Counted from the stretch's first letter, positions 13,036-25,676 are shown. The stretch: 64,000 nucleotides of DNA from Dendrophyllia cribrosa (GCA_024195265.1 JAJLRJ010000001.1:57322202-57386201); one strand, 5' to 3'. Program-made: numbers and translations. The notes: generated from the sequence alone by a model not told the origin.

Positions 13036-13104
13036 TACTTATTGACTGAGTTAGGTCGGGCCGGACGGGAAAGTATTTGGCTCTCGGTCATGGCGTACGG
13101 ACTA

Positions 13105-13135
<31 letters not shown>

Positions 13136-13136
13136 A

Positions 13137-13180
<44 letters not shown>
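13036..13180. repeat. 145-bp palindromic element
   Basis: Arms TACTTATTGACTGAG and CTCAGTCAATAAGTA enclose GGCCGGACGGGAAA and TTTTCCCGTCCGGCC, then TCATGGCGTACGGA and TCCGTACGCCATGA around a loop CTACGCTGCGCTCGG. It is almost fully self-complementary and far more GC-rich than its surroundings. A MITE is likely. Confidence 0.8.
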
Positions 13181-13184
<4 letters not shown>

Positions 13185-15038
13185 CTAGAAATACGTGTCT
13201 CGCAGAACCTCGCGAAGCTCGGGAGAGGGGGCACTGCAAAATTTTAGCGACGGGAGAGGGAGAGATGGAATTTCTGATTTAAGTGGAGGGGTTGGGTTGC
13301 ATGGCCACAATGGCCCCGAAATTTGAAGTTGAGACATTGTTTCCCAGTCTCTTCTTAAATTGTACTCAATCCTCTGAAATGTATTTCTAAAATAAAATAA
13401 ATGGGAACTGGTAATGGTCAGTATTGGGTTTTGAGCTGTGGGTCTATCTAATTGCTAAGGGACTGGGTACTAAAAGATCCTTCCCCCCACCCCACCTCTT
13501 TTGATTATTTTTTGTCAAAATGAAAATTGGTCTGAAAGTGGATATATAGTACTGTTGTGGAGCTGAGTGCTGGGCAATATGTATTGTTTTTTTAATTTGA
13601 TTTTGTGAGAGTTGGTTCATCAGGAAAACTCCTGCTCTCTCAAATTTCAATTTTGAAACTTGCCAATGCTATCTTTCATATTAACCTATTCCCCTTAGAT
13701 TCTTCTGTAGTTTTTGTATCATATATTGGGTATAAAATAATTGCTAACACAAAAGCCCATTTTATAGTTGTGTGCTTAGTACCCTGACCTTTGAGTGAAA
13801 GTTAGGCTGGAGTTGACTTTGTTTTAATACAAACCTTCATGCTTTTCATATGTAAATAATGTTAGTTAGCATAAGAACAACATGATTTACATATGAAAAG
13901 GCAGGTTTATATCAGGTCAAATTCAGCCTCATTTCTACACAAAGGCAAGGTTACTAAGTAGACAACTGTAATTAAGACCTATTCACTATTTCCCTTTAAT
14001 GGTTGATATGGCAGGAGTTTAGTGTTGCTGAAGAGTTACGCTGTACAAAAAATAACAACTCAATGGTGCAGTAAAGATAATAATTTAATATTGCCCAAAA
14101 GAGCACCGAACATACCATAATAGTAATTACATGTAGCAATTTTATATATTTGTTTTCAATCAAGTGTAATAAAACCAAAACCAACGTAATAACTTTGGCC
14201 AATCACAACACACACAGTCAATGTAATGAACCAATCTCAACTCAGAACTATTACAGGTAGCCAGTGCCAAACATGGAAATATGCGTACATGCAAGCAAGT
14301 CACGATTTCTTTTGGTGCTATTTTTGTTTGGTTGAGAAATTGGCGGAAGATTTTTCCAACAGTAAAAATACTATATTAAGGATACAGGTCATGAGAATTA
14401 TGAAATTGTTCACAAAACATGAACATTCAAGATGTCGCAACAAATTCTGTACAAAAACCACAAGCAATGTATGGAGACCAGAAAGGAGAATTTGCTGGTT
14501 AAGACTGGGTATTAGGTATTCATGACCAGTCAACCCCCTTAAAAAATCCCAAAATCAAATATGTACTGGTATATTCTCCTTTCTGGCGTCAATACAGTTC
14601 ACATTGCCATACTACAGAGAATTTGTATTCAATTTACACAGATAACTCTGGTTCTTAATTCTCATAATCTATGTGCTTGCTGTTACACTGTTTTTCTGAG
14701 GAGATTTGAGATGCTGATCATATTCCAATAATTAGCGTTCACTGCAATTCTATCACTGTTCTGTGACAATTTTTTCAGAGCATTGAATTTTGCAAAACTA
14801 TGTATAAATTCACATTAATGTAAAGTATGTACTAAAACAATAGTATCCACTCACCTCATCTGGAAAGATGATTATACATGTATTTATATTAAAAACAATT
14901 TCCTGTTATCATCTGCCTCAGTTGTTAAACTACATATTTTTTTATTTTGCAAAATGTAGTTTAAAGAATAATTTATGGCTTATGCGAGTGTTGTAAATAC
15001 TTGCCTTTAAATGTAGGTTGTTTCAATTGAAAAGCAGA
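13181..15038. other. AT-rich stretch left of the Helitron genes, no gene
   Basis: Apart from the MITE at 13805-13928 nothing coding is supported. The Helitron 3' end should lie here or further left on the minus strand, but I could not place a convincing hairpin plus CTRR end. Confidence 0.4.
13805..13928. mobile_element. Short hairpin MITE
   Basis: GGCTGGAGTTGACTTTG pairs with the inverse of CAGGTCAAATTCAGCC, and inner arms CTTTTCATATGTAAAT/ATTTACATATGAAAAG are perfect. 124 bp. Confidence 0.65.
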
Positions 15039-17480
15039 TTATACATTTTGCTGATATTGAAGTGCGGTGATTTGAGCCAGATTTCTTAATCGTTGTTCTT
15101 CTCTGAGCCTTTCTTGTAATTGTTTGCTTTTCGCTATCGTTTGTAGTCTTTGAAAGGCCATTGGCTGGATCACTAGGTTCTGTAAAGAGCGCACTCTAGA
15201 AAGAGCAACAAAACTACATCCTGAAGCTCTTTCTGCCTTTCCTAAGTCAACCACTACTTGAGGCAATGTTTGACCTTGTGATTTATGTATTGTTATTGCA
15301 TATCGCAACCGAAGTGGCAGCTGCTGTCTAGAGAATCGCTGTCCATCACTTTCCCATTCAAATAAGTGCAGTGGTATGGGGACAGTCTGAGAGTTTGTTG
15401 GCAGAAAAACTGGGCCTGTGTAGTGTGGGAACTGTACAAGTGCTGCAATGGGTAAGCAAGGGGGAGGGTGATCAGGTTGGAAGATTAGATCTTGAACAAC
15501 ACCGGTGGCACCATTGCACAGACCAACTTCCTGCCAAAGATTGCACGTTAGCATTACCGCAGCACCCTGTGCAAGGAACATTATAGCATCAAGGCCACCA
15601 GCGTCATCTGATGTGGCTGACTTTGCATTTCTCCCTGAATGAACAGCTGATATGTGAGCGATCGGTGTTGCAAGTTTGGTGAGTTTGTCAAAGTTGTACT
15701 TTGCGACACTTTGCTTGTCAAAATATAATCGAGGTGCTTCTGTGAATTCACTCATGTTGACTTGTTGTGGTGTTCTCTCACAGAGTTTAATCCAGTCATC
15801 TTGAGTTGTCTGACCATCTCGCAAGCGAAGCAGAATTGCTCTAAATTCTTCTGCCTGAGGATTGTTACCAGCCTGTCGAATATTTTCTGTCAGCATAACA
15901 ACGGTTTGAAAAAGTGTATAAATGGTATGACCGTGCTGTGATAGTAATGAACTGGATGGGGTAGCATAAATTGGCTTATCTCCAACAGGTGGCAGTTGTG
16001 CAAAATCTCCAAGAATTATAACTGAAATTCCCCCAAGGGGTTCATGAAGTTTTCCTGTTGCCTGTCGTAGACGCTTATCGACCCAAGCTAGTGTGCGCTG
16101 TCCAAGCATAGACATTTCATCCGTAATAAGGTAATGCTTTCCAGAAAAGCGAAGTTGCAAACGTTGCAATGCTATTCCTTGTAAGTCTGCATTATTATGA
16201 TTACGAACCGGCAGCTGTAATGCAGAGTGCAAGGTACATCCCTGAATGTTGTACCCTGCCATGCCAGTGGTGCCTGTAAGTTTGCATTTGTCTCCAAGAA
16301 GGGTTTTTATTGCACTAATGAGAAAAGATTTACCTGATCCTGCTGTTCCTGTAATTATCATATGCAGTGGTTCACTTGGGGTACCACTGATTAGGGCTGC
16401 ATGATGTTCAGCAAGTATGTTGTAAGCAAGGTTCTGGTCTCTATTTAGTTGTGCTGGATCAACAGGTTGGTGGTGTGGTCTGTTGATAGCAGTTGGGTCC
16501 TCTAATGATTCATTTCTGCGTTTTGTTATCCAGTTTACACATTCCCGAAGCAGACCAGGAGGCATTGCTCTGGCAGTTTCTGTCCAGTCGAACTGGGAGT
16601 TTTCATGAGATTGTCTTTCTTGTGAGATATCATTGTCATACTGTTGATTCAGTCGACACAGCAACATCCATTCTTCGGGTTCTTCTTCGTGCCTTGGCAA
16701 TTCATCATTATCGTCATCATCATCATCTTCTGGTTCGTCTCCATTATAACGTTGTGCTTCTTCAAGCTCTTGTTGCAACATTGGAATATATTCTGCAGCG
16801 GTTTCAGAGGCAAGAAATGCATGGTAGCAACGAATTTGATTATCATCAGAGTCTTCAAGTCCACCCAATACAGTATTGACTGTTCCAGACCACGGCTTGT
16901 ATTTTATCAGACCATACTTGCAGTACTTACCGTAATTCTTACCCGATGGATTTGGAGAGAAATTTGTAAAAGTCCTAACAACTACTTCCTGCCTACGGCG
17001 TTTAAGCCCCCCCTTAGTGACATAGTAAGCAGAAGCAAACTGGACAAGATTAAGGTTAAGAATTTGAGGGGTATTTTCTTGCCAGGTAGCTCGAATAGCA
17101 TAGTTGTCAAGTACTGACGGATCTAGTGCTTCATCTCCTTGGTTGTCATTATCATCTTGCCCGGTGTGAACCCTTCGACTTCCATCTAGTGACACACAAA
17201 GAAAGGAGAATGTAGAAGTATACAATGGTTTTCCAAGAAGCATATGTGCAGTTTCTTGAGATCCTATGTCGCGTTCTCCAACAACTTGAATCATTGCTCT
17301 TCGCAGTGCAGATGAAGCCATGTCTGTGTTATTAAGCCTGTTCACGCACACGCTAAGTATTTCAGTTGCAGACTGTGATCTTGGTTCACCTTTTGTTGCA
17401 TATTTTGCCATGTAGCGGATGCACTGGTCAGTGTCGACAATGGCTTGAAGATCAACATTGGCTCTCCAGTGTTGTAGCAT
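15039..17480 (-). pseudogene. Helitron Rep C-terminus plus PIF1-type helicase
   Basis: 813 codons from MLQHWRANVD to a stop at 15039. The Rep tyrosine motif YMAKYATK is at residues 23-30. The helicase part shows Walker A GTAGSGKS near 378, Walker B LITDEMS near 450, GDFAQLPPVG, the NIRQ-type motif and HKSQGQT near 730, followed by VALSRVRS. All superfamily 1 motifs of PIF1-like Helitron helicases are present and undamaged. This frame alone lacks the HUH residues, so it is part of the broken gene and not a free-standing host PIF1. Confidence 0.88.
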
Positions 17481-19187
17481 AACATAAGTTGGGGGAGTTT
17501 ATGCGGTCATCATTTCGCTTTGTGGTAAGTGTTGCTTTGACTCGAGCTTGGGTGATTTCATCAACTGTCAATTCGCGGTCATCACTACTGGTTTTTCTTA
17601 TCAGCTCAAAGTCAATTGAAGTTTCTTCCTGACAATCTTTTGGAAAATTAAATCGACACGTAGGCTGCTGGCCAGGTTTAATTTTAATGCAGTATGCTGT
17701 GCTACACTTTGTATGGCGCTCCACTGAATTGACCATGGCTTGATAGTCACTCTCCAGATTTTCTACATTTCGAATTGATATTGCTGATGGATGTGGCGAG
17801 GGTACTGTCCAATTTTCCTGTGGAAGTGCATCATTGATGGTTGTCACTAGCCAGTCGGCATATGCTATTACAGTTGCTTTTGCTTGATGTCCTGCTTCTA
17901 TTTGGGGTTGGAAGTCATTAGCCATTTGCTGATAAGTTGGTTGTTGTTTTTGCCGACGTAAAATTTGTTCCAGCTTCCATCCCTGGGAAGCTGTCTTTAC
18001 AAGGTTGCAAAGGCCTGGGTCATTGGAAAGCTTTGCACACCCATGCGCATGAATACTGCTTCGTGCTTGCCACTCAAAGCGAAGCCATTTCCATTCCGCA
18101 TTCATTACATTATTCAGCCAATGAGAACAAATTTCATCCAGTCTTGAAACAAAGTAAGCATCTGTAATATGAGGATGATCAATGACAGCCCTAATTCGAA
18201 CAGAAGGAATTGCATTGTTTGGCTCTTGAAGAAGTCGGTGTAAATCCGGCCAGTAGTTATCAGCGGCACTGAAAGTAAAAAAAAAAGTGGGTGCCCCTTT
18301 CTGTGTTATTAGTGTCTTAAGTTCCTGGTGACGCTGATACCAGTACTGCTTTGTACCTTGTACCTTAGCCACGTAACGTTGGACACGATTCATGAGCTGG
18401 TTGGCTGATATTTGACCTACCATTTCTCGAAGTTCCTCAGTTGTTAAGTTGGCATCTTCTGGGTTTTGAGTGAGATAAATGCGAGCTTGCGACAACAATT
18501 GATGGCGTTGTTTCATGTTCAATGCCCAATATGGAAATCGAGGGTGTGATGCAAATCGCCAGTTAAAGGTTCCATTGGTTGAAAGGTCGGCATACTTAAT
18601 AAGGTGTTTGAAACCCTCTGTCAAGGAAACTTCACGAAGGCGTGCACGTTTGGTTGGGTCTCCTTTTCCATAAGGAAATAGTGTTGGAAATGCCATTGAA
18701 GCCAAACCCTCTGTGCGAAATTCATTTATTGGATCCCCATTATTTGATGGCCAGTCCAGTGGATCCACACCATTAATTAATGCTCTTATTGCATCCTGTT
18801 CAGACTGTTGACCCTGTGGAAGCGGAAGGAACGAATGACTCTGATGAGGGTTTTCTTCTTCTGCATGTTCTTGTAAAGTGTCTTGCTGTTCATTTGACTG
18901 TGGATCCTCTACAGTTGGAAGATCTGCGGGTATGCCATCAGGCTCCGGCAAGCGATCAAGTGATTCATAGTCAATAACAATATCGGCATAAAAAGGGTTG
19001 TTTTCCTTAAGCCATGTGATAGCCTGAAGTACTTTATGTCTTCTAACTCTACAGTCTCTGTGTGTGTTGTCAGTTCCATGCCTTCGAATTATTAGATAAG
19101 GAAGCTGTGTAACATTTGGTGGAAGTCTATTAAGGAAGCCCTGAATGTCTTGGGGAAGATTTAAAACATGCCCCTTATAACCGCGCT
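17452..19187 (-). pseudogene. Helitron Rep (HUH nuclease) region
   Basis: Open from the frameshift near 19187 to a stop at 17452. Upstream of the first Met (18951) it still reads conserved Helitron sequence (NLPQDIQGFLNRLPPN, YLIIRRHGTDNTHRDC). The HUH motif is seen as IHAHG (about 18042-18056), preceded by EWQARSS. A C-x7-C cluster (CSTAYCIKIK, CRFNFP) lies near the end. The catalytic tyrosines fall in the next frame. A one-base shift near 17475-17500 separates the two. Confidence 0.8.
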
Positions 19188-20276
19188 GCCCCCATGTTTA
19201 CGATAAACGCACATAATTGGGCAAGCTCTAGCAATTAGCATTTCCTCAATTTCAGTCAAGCCTTGAAGTTCTTCTGGTAAAGCACCCGGATTCATATCAT
19301 TTTCTTGGGAGTACAATTTAGGATTTCGCTTATCTCGCTTACATCTTATGCATTCAAAAATCTGAAGTGTTAAACCACTTTTTGTTGGCCAAGTTTCCTT
19401 ACAGGTGACACATTGTCGGTGTTCTAAATTGTTCATTGTTCGTTGAAAATTTTCCATCTCAGCTTGAACCCACTGTTGTTCATGTAAAGGCTGTTCTGCA
19501 TTTCTCCACCCGTTGGAAAGATAATGTTCGCGATTATTTTGATCTAATTGTAGATGTTCTGGTCTCTCATTCTCTCTGTAAACAGCAGCATTTTGTCGAA
19601 GCAATTGGAGTCTGTGTTGTCGTTCTTCGTTCGTTTCTACTTCTATTCTACGAGCAGTGTTGTCACGAGCAATTTGTAACCTGTTATGTCGTTGTTGTTC
19701 AGTTTCATCTTGTATTCTAATGGATTGACTTTCTCGAATCGTTTGTAATCTGTAATGTCTTTGTTGTTCAGTTTCATCTTGTATTCTAATGTACTGATTT
19801 TCTCGAAGCGTTTGTAATCTCATATGTCGTTCCGGTTCAGTCTCATTAATCAATCGTTGTGCCTGGTTTGTTCGAAGTCGATGTAATCGAAGCTCACGTT
19901 GCTCAGGTGTTTCGTTGTTGTTGTTGTTATGCAATCGAGCTCTTTCTAAATTTAACCTAATTTCCCTATCTTCTAACGTTTCTAATTCACGCCTACCTTG
20001 GTTGTATTGCCTGTGATATTCCAATCTGCGGTTCCTCTGGTCCTCTGTTTCCTGTTGACGGCGCTGTCTTTGCTGAGCTAAGCGATGTTGCCTTTGCTCT
20101 GTGGTCTCCTGATCTCTCATTCTTCTTCGCTGCTCCCGCTGATTTTGAAGTCGCCGTTCACGTTGTTGAGGAGTTTCGTTGTTAAATCTCCCTCGGCGAA
20201 TCTGTCTTGTCCCTTGTGCTTCCTCCTGTGTGTCATTTGCATCACAATTTGGTTGTAATTCACCAACAGTAAACAT
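19161..20276 (-). pseudogene. Helitron N-terminal region with Arg/Gln-rich repeats
   Basis: 371 codons from ATG at 20276. Residues about 30-245 hold some ten repeats of the form ET-x-x-QR-x-x-RL-x-x-x-R, a low-complexity region common at Helitron N-termini. A zinc-finger-like motif (C-x2-C near 289-292, then C-x2-C near 312-315) follows, then the conserved block LPEELQGLTEIEEMLIARA. The frame breaks inside a run of five Gs at about 19187: one more G would restore the conserved Y-K-G-H-V-L-N-L-P continuation in the next frame. A sequencing error in the homopolymer is possible. Confidence 0.8.
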
Positions 20277-20689
20277 TTTTCACCGCTCGATTAATAAACG
20301 TGTGGCCCTCAATGAATAAACATGAGAGTGCGCCATTGTGAGGTACCGGTTTTCTTTTATAGTTGCCAGTCCTGACCGCTTTTGACCGGTTGAAACCGGT
20401 TCTGTTGCATGGCAACCACAAGATTGCGTCTGACGCAACGTAATTGCTGCCTAGCAACCTTCCCTTTGTCTGACGTCATTCAAGCCTTGTTGCGCTGTTG
20501 CCAGGCAACTGCACGACATCTTCAGTATATATATATAAATATATAAATATATTTTTCGCTCGAACTGGCGCGGCTCAGCTCCCGAGACCCGAGCACCCGA
20601 GCGGCCAGACCCGAGCAACCGAGCGGCCTTCGGCCGCCAAATTTATTAACCTCGCTACGCTCGGGCCTTCGGCCCACGCTTCGCGAGGA
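20277..20689. other. Helitron 5' flank
   Basis: Contains a short AT run (20525-20560), then a GC-rich part with GAGCGGCC repeats and a hairpin CCTCGCTACGC...GCGTTCGCGAGG-type stem at 20650-20688. No gene. Confidence 0.4.
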
Positions 20690-21627
20690 ATTATTACTAC
20701 TCCCCCTGTTCTCCGCAACCCACGCATTTAAGCAACCGTGGGTGTGGGAAGAGGGACAGTTTAGAGCAAAGTTTCTTATCTATATATATAAAAAAAAAAA
20801 ACAACAACATGGCGGCAGAGACCACAACACTAAACCACCACGTCGTTACATTAGGAAAATGCTAAACTTCCCAGGGAGGCCCTACCCCTGAGCAGTTTCA
20901 GCGTGCTGTTCCCAGCTTTAGCACACCATCTCTTTTGAGATTACGGCTAAGAACTCTGCGGACGCATGAGAAAATAGAAGAATATGAACAGTCGAAGTCT
21001 ATGAAGTTCGCAAGTTGCTACCGTTCCTGACTGTTGGGTCCAGATGGTTCGGTACCCTACAGAGCAGCGATATACGAGTCGGGCTAATTCACAGGGGAGG
21101 GGTGGGTTGTGAACCTCAGCCTGGAGACTGGGCATAACTTGGGTGCGTTATTGTAAATTCGGTGAGATTCTCGTTTTCAAATGAACTTAAAACGAGTTAT
21201 TTATCTGCGAAACATTAAGTAGTACGTAATAAATGACGAATCACAGACATGAATGCAGGATGTTTCTTTAGTTCAATGTTAAGTATGATAACCTAGAGAA
21301 CTTTGTCAGCTTGTTATCGTCTAAAATAAAAATATCGAATCCAATTCATACCTGGTTCACACAAGGAAAAAAAAACAATATACATATATACATATAAAAA
21401 AATCGTAATATCATCAATTAAAAATTCGACATATGAGAGCCACCCACCTCCGGGCCCGTCCTCCGATTTTTTTGCTCTCGCCCCAATTTTCGCGCGGCCA
21501 GAATGCGGAAAAATTCGTTTGCACGGGAACGCTTGCTACGCAGGCTATAAGAAACCAGGAGCCTATTACTCCTGAAGAAACTAAGAAAGTTGATAGCGAA
21601 TACAATTCATCAAGTGTGTCTTAAAAG
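20690..21627. other. Duplicated 3' flank of the gene, no gene
   Basis: Matches 48897-49735. No exon is supported. Confidence 0.55.
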
Positions 21628-21633
21628 TTTATT
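21628..21633 (-). promoter_or_regulatory. Poly(A) signal AATAAA, copy 1
   Basis: AATAAA on the minus strand 43 nt after the stop codon, supporting 21676 as the real gene end. At the aligned site of copy 2 the hexamer reads GATAAA. Confidence 0.55.
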
Positions 21634-21675
21634 GGAATGCACTGTCACTTACACAATTAAAAAACTCTACGCCGA

Positions 21676-22037
21676 CTAATGTGATAAGCTTAAATCCTCT
21701 TTTCGCTTAAATTTCGGGAGAGAAGACAAGGAATTTTTTATTGTTATAGAACGTCGACCATCCGTCACTTTTACAGATCTCTTTAACTCTGCCATCATGG
21801 ATATCTGATCCAGGGTCTGCCAGCGCTTGTTAAGGATCTCCAGCAACAACCTCGGGTTATAACACAGAGGACCAGTTACCAGAAGAGTTTCCGGTAATCC
21901 CGCCTCTGCAATGTATGGGAAAACACCAAGCTTTGGTTTGTCAGGTATCCTGAACACCAACTTTCTAAAGTAATCAGGAACAAAAAACGAACTCCACAGG
22001 GGGGTGAAATCGAACACCGCAAAGAAGGAGAAATCAT
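21676..22037 (-). CDS. Exon 11 (A), copy 1: terminal exon
   Basis: Starts after TTTTTTTCAG|, phase 1, and runs 119 codons to TAG. It opens DDFSFFAVFDFTPLWSSFF, contains a conserved block (PRLLLEILNKRWQTLD) and ends KRKEDLSLSH. I recognise no family. Its length is identical in copy 2 (362 nt), and the central and C-terminal parts are best conserved, so selection on the protein is likely. Confidence 0.75.
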
Positions 22038-23376
22038 CTGAAAAAAAATTCATCAAAAACATTAAACATAAAATGGAAAAGCTTCTTGGGCGACATAAAT
22101 GCAATGCTGGATGTGAACGAAGTTAGCATAGAATTTGTTTCGTTGAAGGTATTACAAGGAAACCACCTGATCACATAATTTACAAGGGGACCGGTTAAAA
22201 AAATTGGTCTTAAAATAAAATAAAACAATCAAAGATAGAAATTATATATAAAGAATGGAAAAACAGGAAACTACAAAATGACAAAAGTATTGATGAAGAT
22301 GAACCTGGCGGAGTGTGCATGTGACGGTAGTGAGTGAGTGTTCAGTTGATCGTAAAACATGAGTAAAGTACCATAAGGAGAATCGAATCGGAAGGCGGCG
22401 CAAACGCTCATATTTTCATATTTTTACACCGTCAACTACGCAGGTAAAGCAAGATTAAAAAGATTGAGAAAGTGTAGTTTTTATTATTATTACTTTGCTC
22501 TTAATAATGACGACTCGCGGACGTAGAAGTCAACCTGTTCAACGTGCAATGCAGCTCGGGGCCTGGGAAACACGCCATGTTGATGTCTTAGTCTGTCTTA
22601 CTATTATGCTATCATTTCTGGCATTCTTTCATGTCTTAGTACTTTACTTTATATCGCCATAGTTTAACACGTATATACATTTATGGACGTAAGCTGTTGT
22701 GATTTTCCGTGCAGTACCTTGTCATTTATTTAGTTTGCATTTGTGATTGTAATTTATCATTTCTCTGGCCAAAACAAGTTCGTTAACGTGCGCGCGGTCT
22801 CTCGTGGTAGACGGTATGTTTTAAATCCCAAACGAGAAGCGTGCGGGGACAGGTGCCAACTCTGATACTGACGTCGGTAGCTCGCGACAAGAAATAACAG
22901 ATCAATATCCCAGTTTCTATCCATTCCCACTGTTCGTTTTACAGTCTCTATATACATCTTTAATTCTAAGGACAGATTCGTACGTCAGATCAAATAATAT
23001 ATAGAAAATTATAAAGCCGAAGTTTTCAGAGTTTTTGAATTGTGTATTTGTAATTTGGCCGCAATTTCATAATCGGATATTGAGCCATTTTAATGCATTG
23101 ATCTACTCTTAAGTTCACGTTATAAACTGACAACCGCCTTCATTGAACCAATATTTCTGAAAACTAACATAACTACCTACAAACCCAGTGGTTAAAACAG
23201 TCGGCTGATTTCACAATATCAAGTGGCTGGGACTACAGCTACTATCCTTTATGGTGTTGCCTCTCACGTTCCTTTGATTATTAAGACCATTATAAAAGGT
23301 CAAGCGCGCCAAAACCCTTATGACATTATAGCAGGCATAGCAAGGATACTTCTTCTCTTGTTTTATTTACACCAAC
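22038..23376. other. Intron 10 of copy 1
   Basis: Aligned to 50136-52894 of copy 2, which is longer because of insertions at 50444-50628 and about 50835-52200. No additional exon is recognised. Confidence 0.6.
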
Positions 23377-24093
23377 CTTGATGTTGAATCCATCTGTCTA
23401 TTACCGTCAATGCAGCCGTTGTAACATTCTCTTTCTCCTTCAGCATCGCCGTATTGTTTTCTTCTATCTTCACCTTCAACTGCTCCACAGTCTGCATCCT
23501 AGACTGCAACTCACTTGTCAGTTGCCTGAAAGATTCGAACATCACTCTTCGTCTAAAATCTATCATTCTCCGTTCCTCTTGCCTCATTGTTATTACCATG
23601 TCATTCCGTTTCCGTTCCAATGTCAACCAATCTCTAAATTGGATTATTGTCACATCACTCTTGGTGTCAAGATCAGTAAAAAAGGTTTTCATTGCTATCG
23701 CATCAGAATCATTCTCGCCGTCTGCAAAAATTAAAACGGCGGCACAACTGTGATAAGTTGTGTTACGATCAGCCGAATTCCTCGATTTCTTAATCTCGTC
23801 GAATGTAAGTGCAGGCCGCAGTGATCTAGCAGTTAGTGGTTTCGTTTGTTTTTCTAGCAGCTCTAAGAGGTCATACAGCTGTAAAGCCTTAAGGATGTCT
23901 TTTAGTAACTTCAATGGGGTCTCCGGAAATAATCTGAAAATATTTTCAAACTTTCGACGCAAAAAGAATGGATCACCGATTCCAAAAGCTTGATAAACAC
24001 GTCTCTTAGCATCTTTGTCGTCATCAAGCCTTCCTTCCAATTCACTGATGACCTCTTCGCTTAGATCTTTGAGGCAAAGTTTTGGGGTGTCAT
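23377..24093 (-). CDS. Exon 10 (B), copy 1: helical domain, beta-rich patch, coiled coil
   Basis: Encodes 238 codons, phase 1, between TTGTTAG| and |GTTGGT. The first 85 residues are helical and leucine-rich and end in LKALQLYDLLELLEK, which resembles the last helix of a death-fold domain, although no confident family match can be made. A hydrophobic strand pair follows (CAAVLIFADGEND, then a block ending DVTII), suggesting an alpha/beta element. The last 80 residues (LTLERKRNDM to VIDRW) are charged coiled coil. Copy 2 lacks most of that coiled coil. The whole exon is a domain I do not recognise. Confidence 0.72.
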
Positions 24094-24337
24094 CTAACAA
24101 AAAAAACATCAAATATTAATAATCATGGTAGTAATAGCCTAATACTCCCTACCTCCCTCGAAAAATTAGACAACAACACTGTTGACTTATAGTACTCCAC
24201 CCAACCCAATACAGATACTAATTACTCCCCGGCTTCTATCTGACCATGTCAATACGGCAAATCATAAACATGCGCGCTTTTGGATGATGATATGTAATCA
24301 CGGTTCTAATTGCTTGGGTTTATAAAAGTACACTTAA

Positions 24338-24593
24338 GGCCCTATTTACATGGAAAGAGGATGATCCTAGTGCTAGGATGATCCTAGCACTAGGATCATC
24401 CGAGCGCGACATGTCTTCTGCATTCAGTTTACATGCGAATAGGATGATCCTAGCGCTAGGATCATCCTATCTGAGAGGTAGGATGATGCTAGCGCTAGGA
24501 TCATCCTAGTGCCGCATTTTTGCATGTAAACCAAATGAACCTTCTAGGATCATCCTAGCACTAGGATTATCCTCTTTCCATGTAAATAGGGCC
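24338..24593. mobile_element. TIR MITE with internal AGGATGATCCTAG palindromes
   Basis: TTAA lies at both ends. Terminal repeats are GGCCCTATTTACATGGAAAG and its inverse. Inside, AGGATGATCCTAGYGCTAGGATCATCCT-like palindromes recur about four times. The element is absent from the aligned copy-2 site near 53655. Confidence 0.8.
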
Positions 24594-25317
24594 TTAAAAA
24601 ACACCTAAAAGTGTTAGTGTAAGCTGTAATATGCGGATCGCCGTATTATTATTATAATTTTTTTTTTCATTCTCTCTCGTTTTTGCATCCGGCTAGGAAA
24701 CATACATGCGCATACATGCGCATACGTTATTTACGTGAAGTTTTGTAAGTAAAGTGTAGATGGCAATGAATATAAGAAAGAAATCATAAAGAAGAATGAT
24801 ATGAAGAAATGATTTTCGCAGTGATGAATGCAATTTTAAAATGTAATTGCGATTAAAGCCTGGAAACGTGACCATCGCTTTAAAGGTGCGCAGCTCTGAC
24901 CAACTAAGCTGTCAAGGCCTCGTATGTTGTAAGTGTGGATATTATCACTACTGTACGTATATAATTTTCATCAGTTCCTATGGTGTCTAAAATTTCAATT
25001 AAAGGGGCAGTGACCCGGTATTTTGTTTCATCTTAAAAATCAAAAATTGTTTTTGTATTAATAGAAACCGAAAAATAATGGTCCAGTAATAAATTACCAC
25101 AAAATGTACCAAAAATGTCGGTGAATGTCTCTAGTATTGGGTCTAAATGAACTGCAACTGAAAAAAAAGTTAGCCAAACTATTTTCAAGTTCTCACATTT
25201 TCATTTCCAAAGTGGCCAGAACAGACCACGATTTGTCCCTCTTTCGTTGTTTTTACCAAAAAAGATGAAAAAATTCCTATAAGACTGTGCCTTTTAAGGA
25301 CACAGTGTCCCTTTATG

Positions 25318-25676
<359 letters not shown>

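Larger units (their letters stand above)
15039..20276 (-). mobile_element. Helitron rolling-circle transposon (coding body)
   Basis: Three consecutive minus-strand frames form one degraded Rep-helicase gene. Order: repeat-rich N-terminus with zinc-finger motif, Rep with HUH nuclease, PIF1-type helicase. Two single-base-class frameshifts separate the frames. The insertion lies inside the block 10958-20690 that is absent from copy 2. Its 5' end is probably near 20690, where TCCTCGCGAAGC begins on the minus strand beside a GC-rich hairpin; the 3' end is unresolved. Confidence 0.85.

Noticed and set aside
16493..17117. Plus-strand frames of 128 and 157 residues
   Set aside because: Antisense shadows of the Helitron Rep-helicase gene without any domain.
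19436..19720. Plus-strand frame of 94 residues
   Set aside because: Shadow of the repeat-rich Helitron N-terminus.
10958..20690. One giant Helitron carrying the Crypton-like gene
   Set aside because: The left end shows no CTRR end or terminal hairpin, so a single-element reading cannot be supported.
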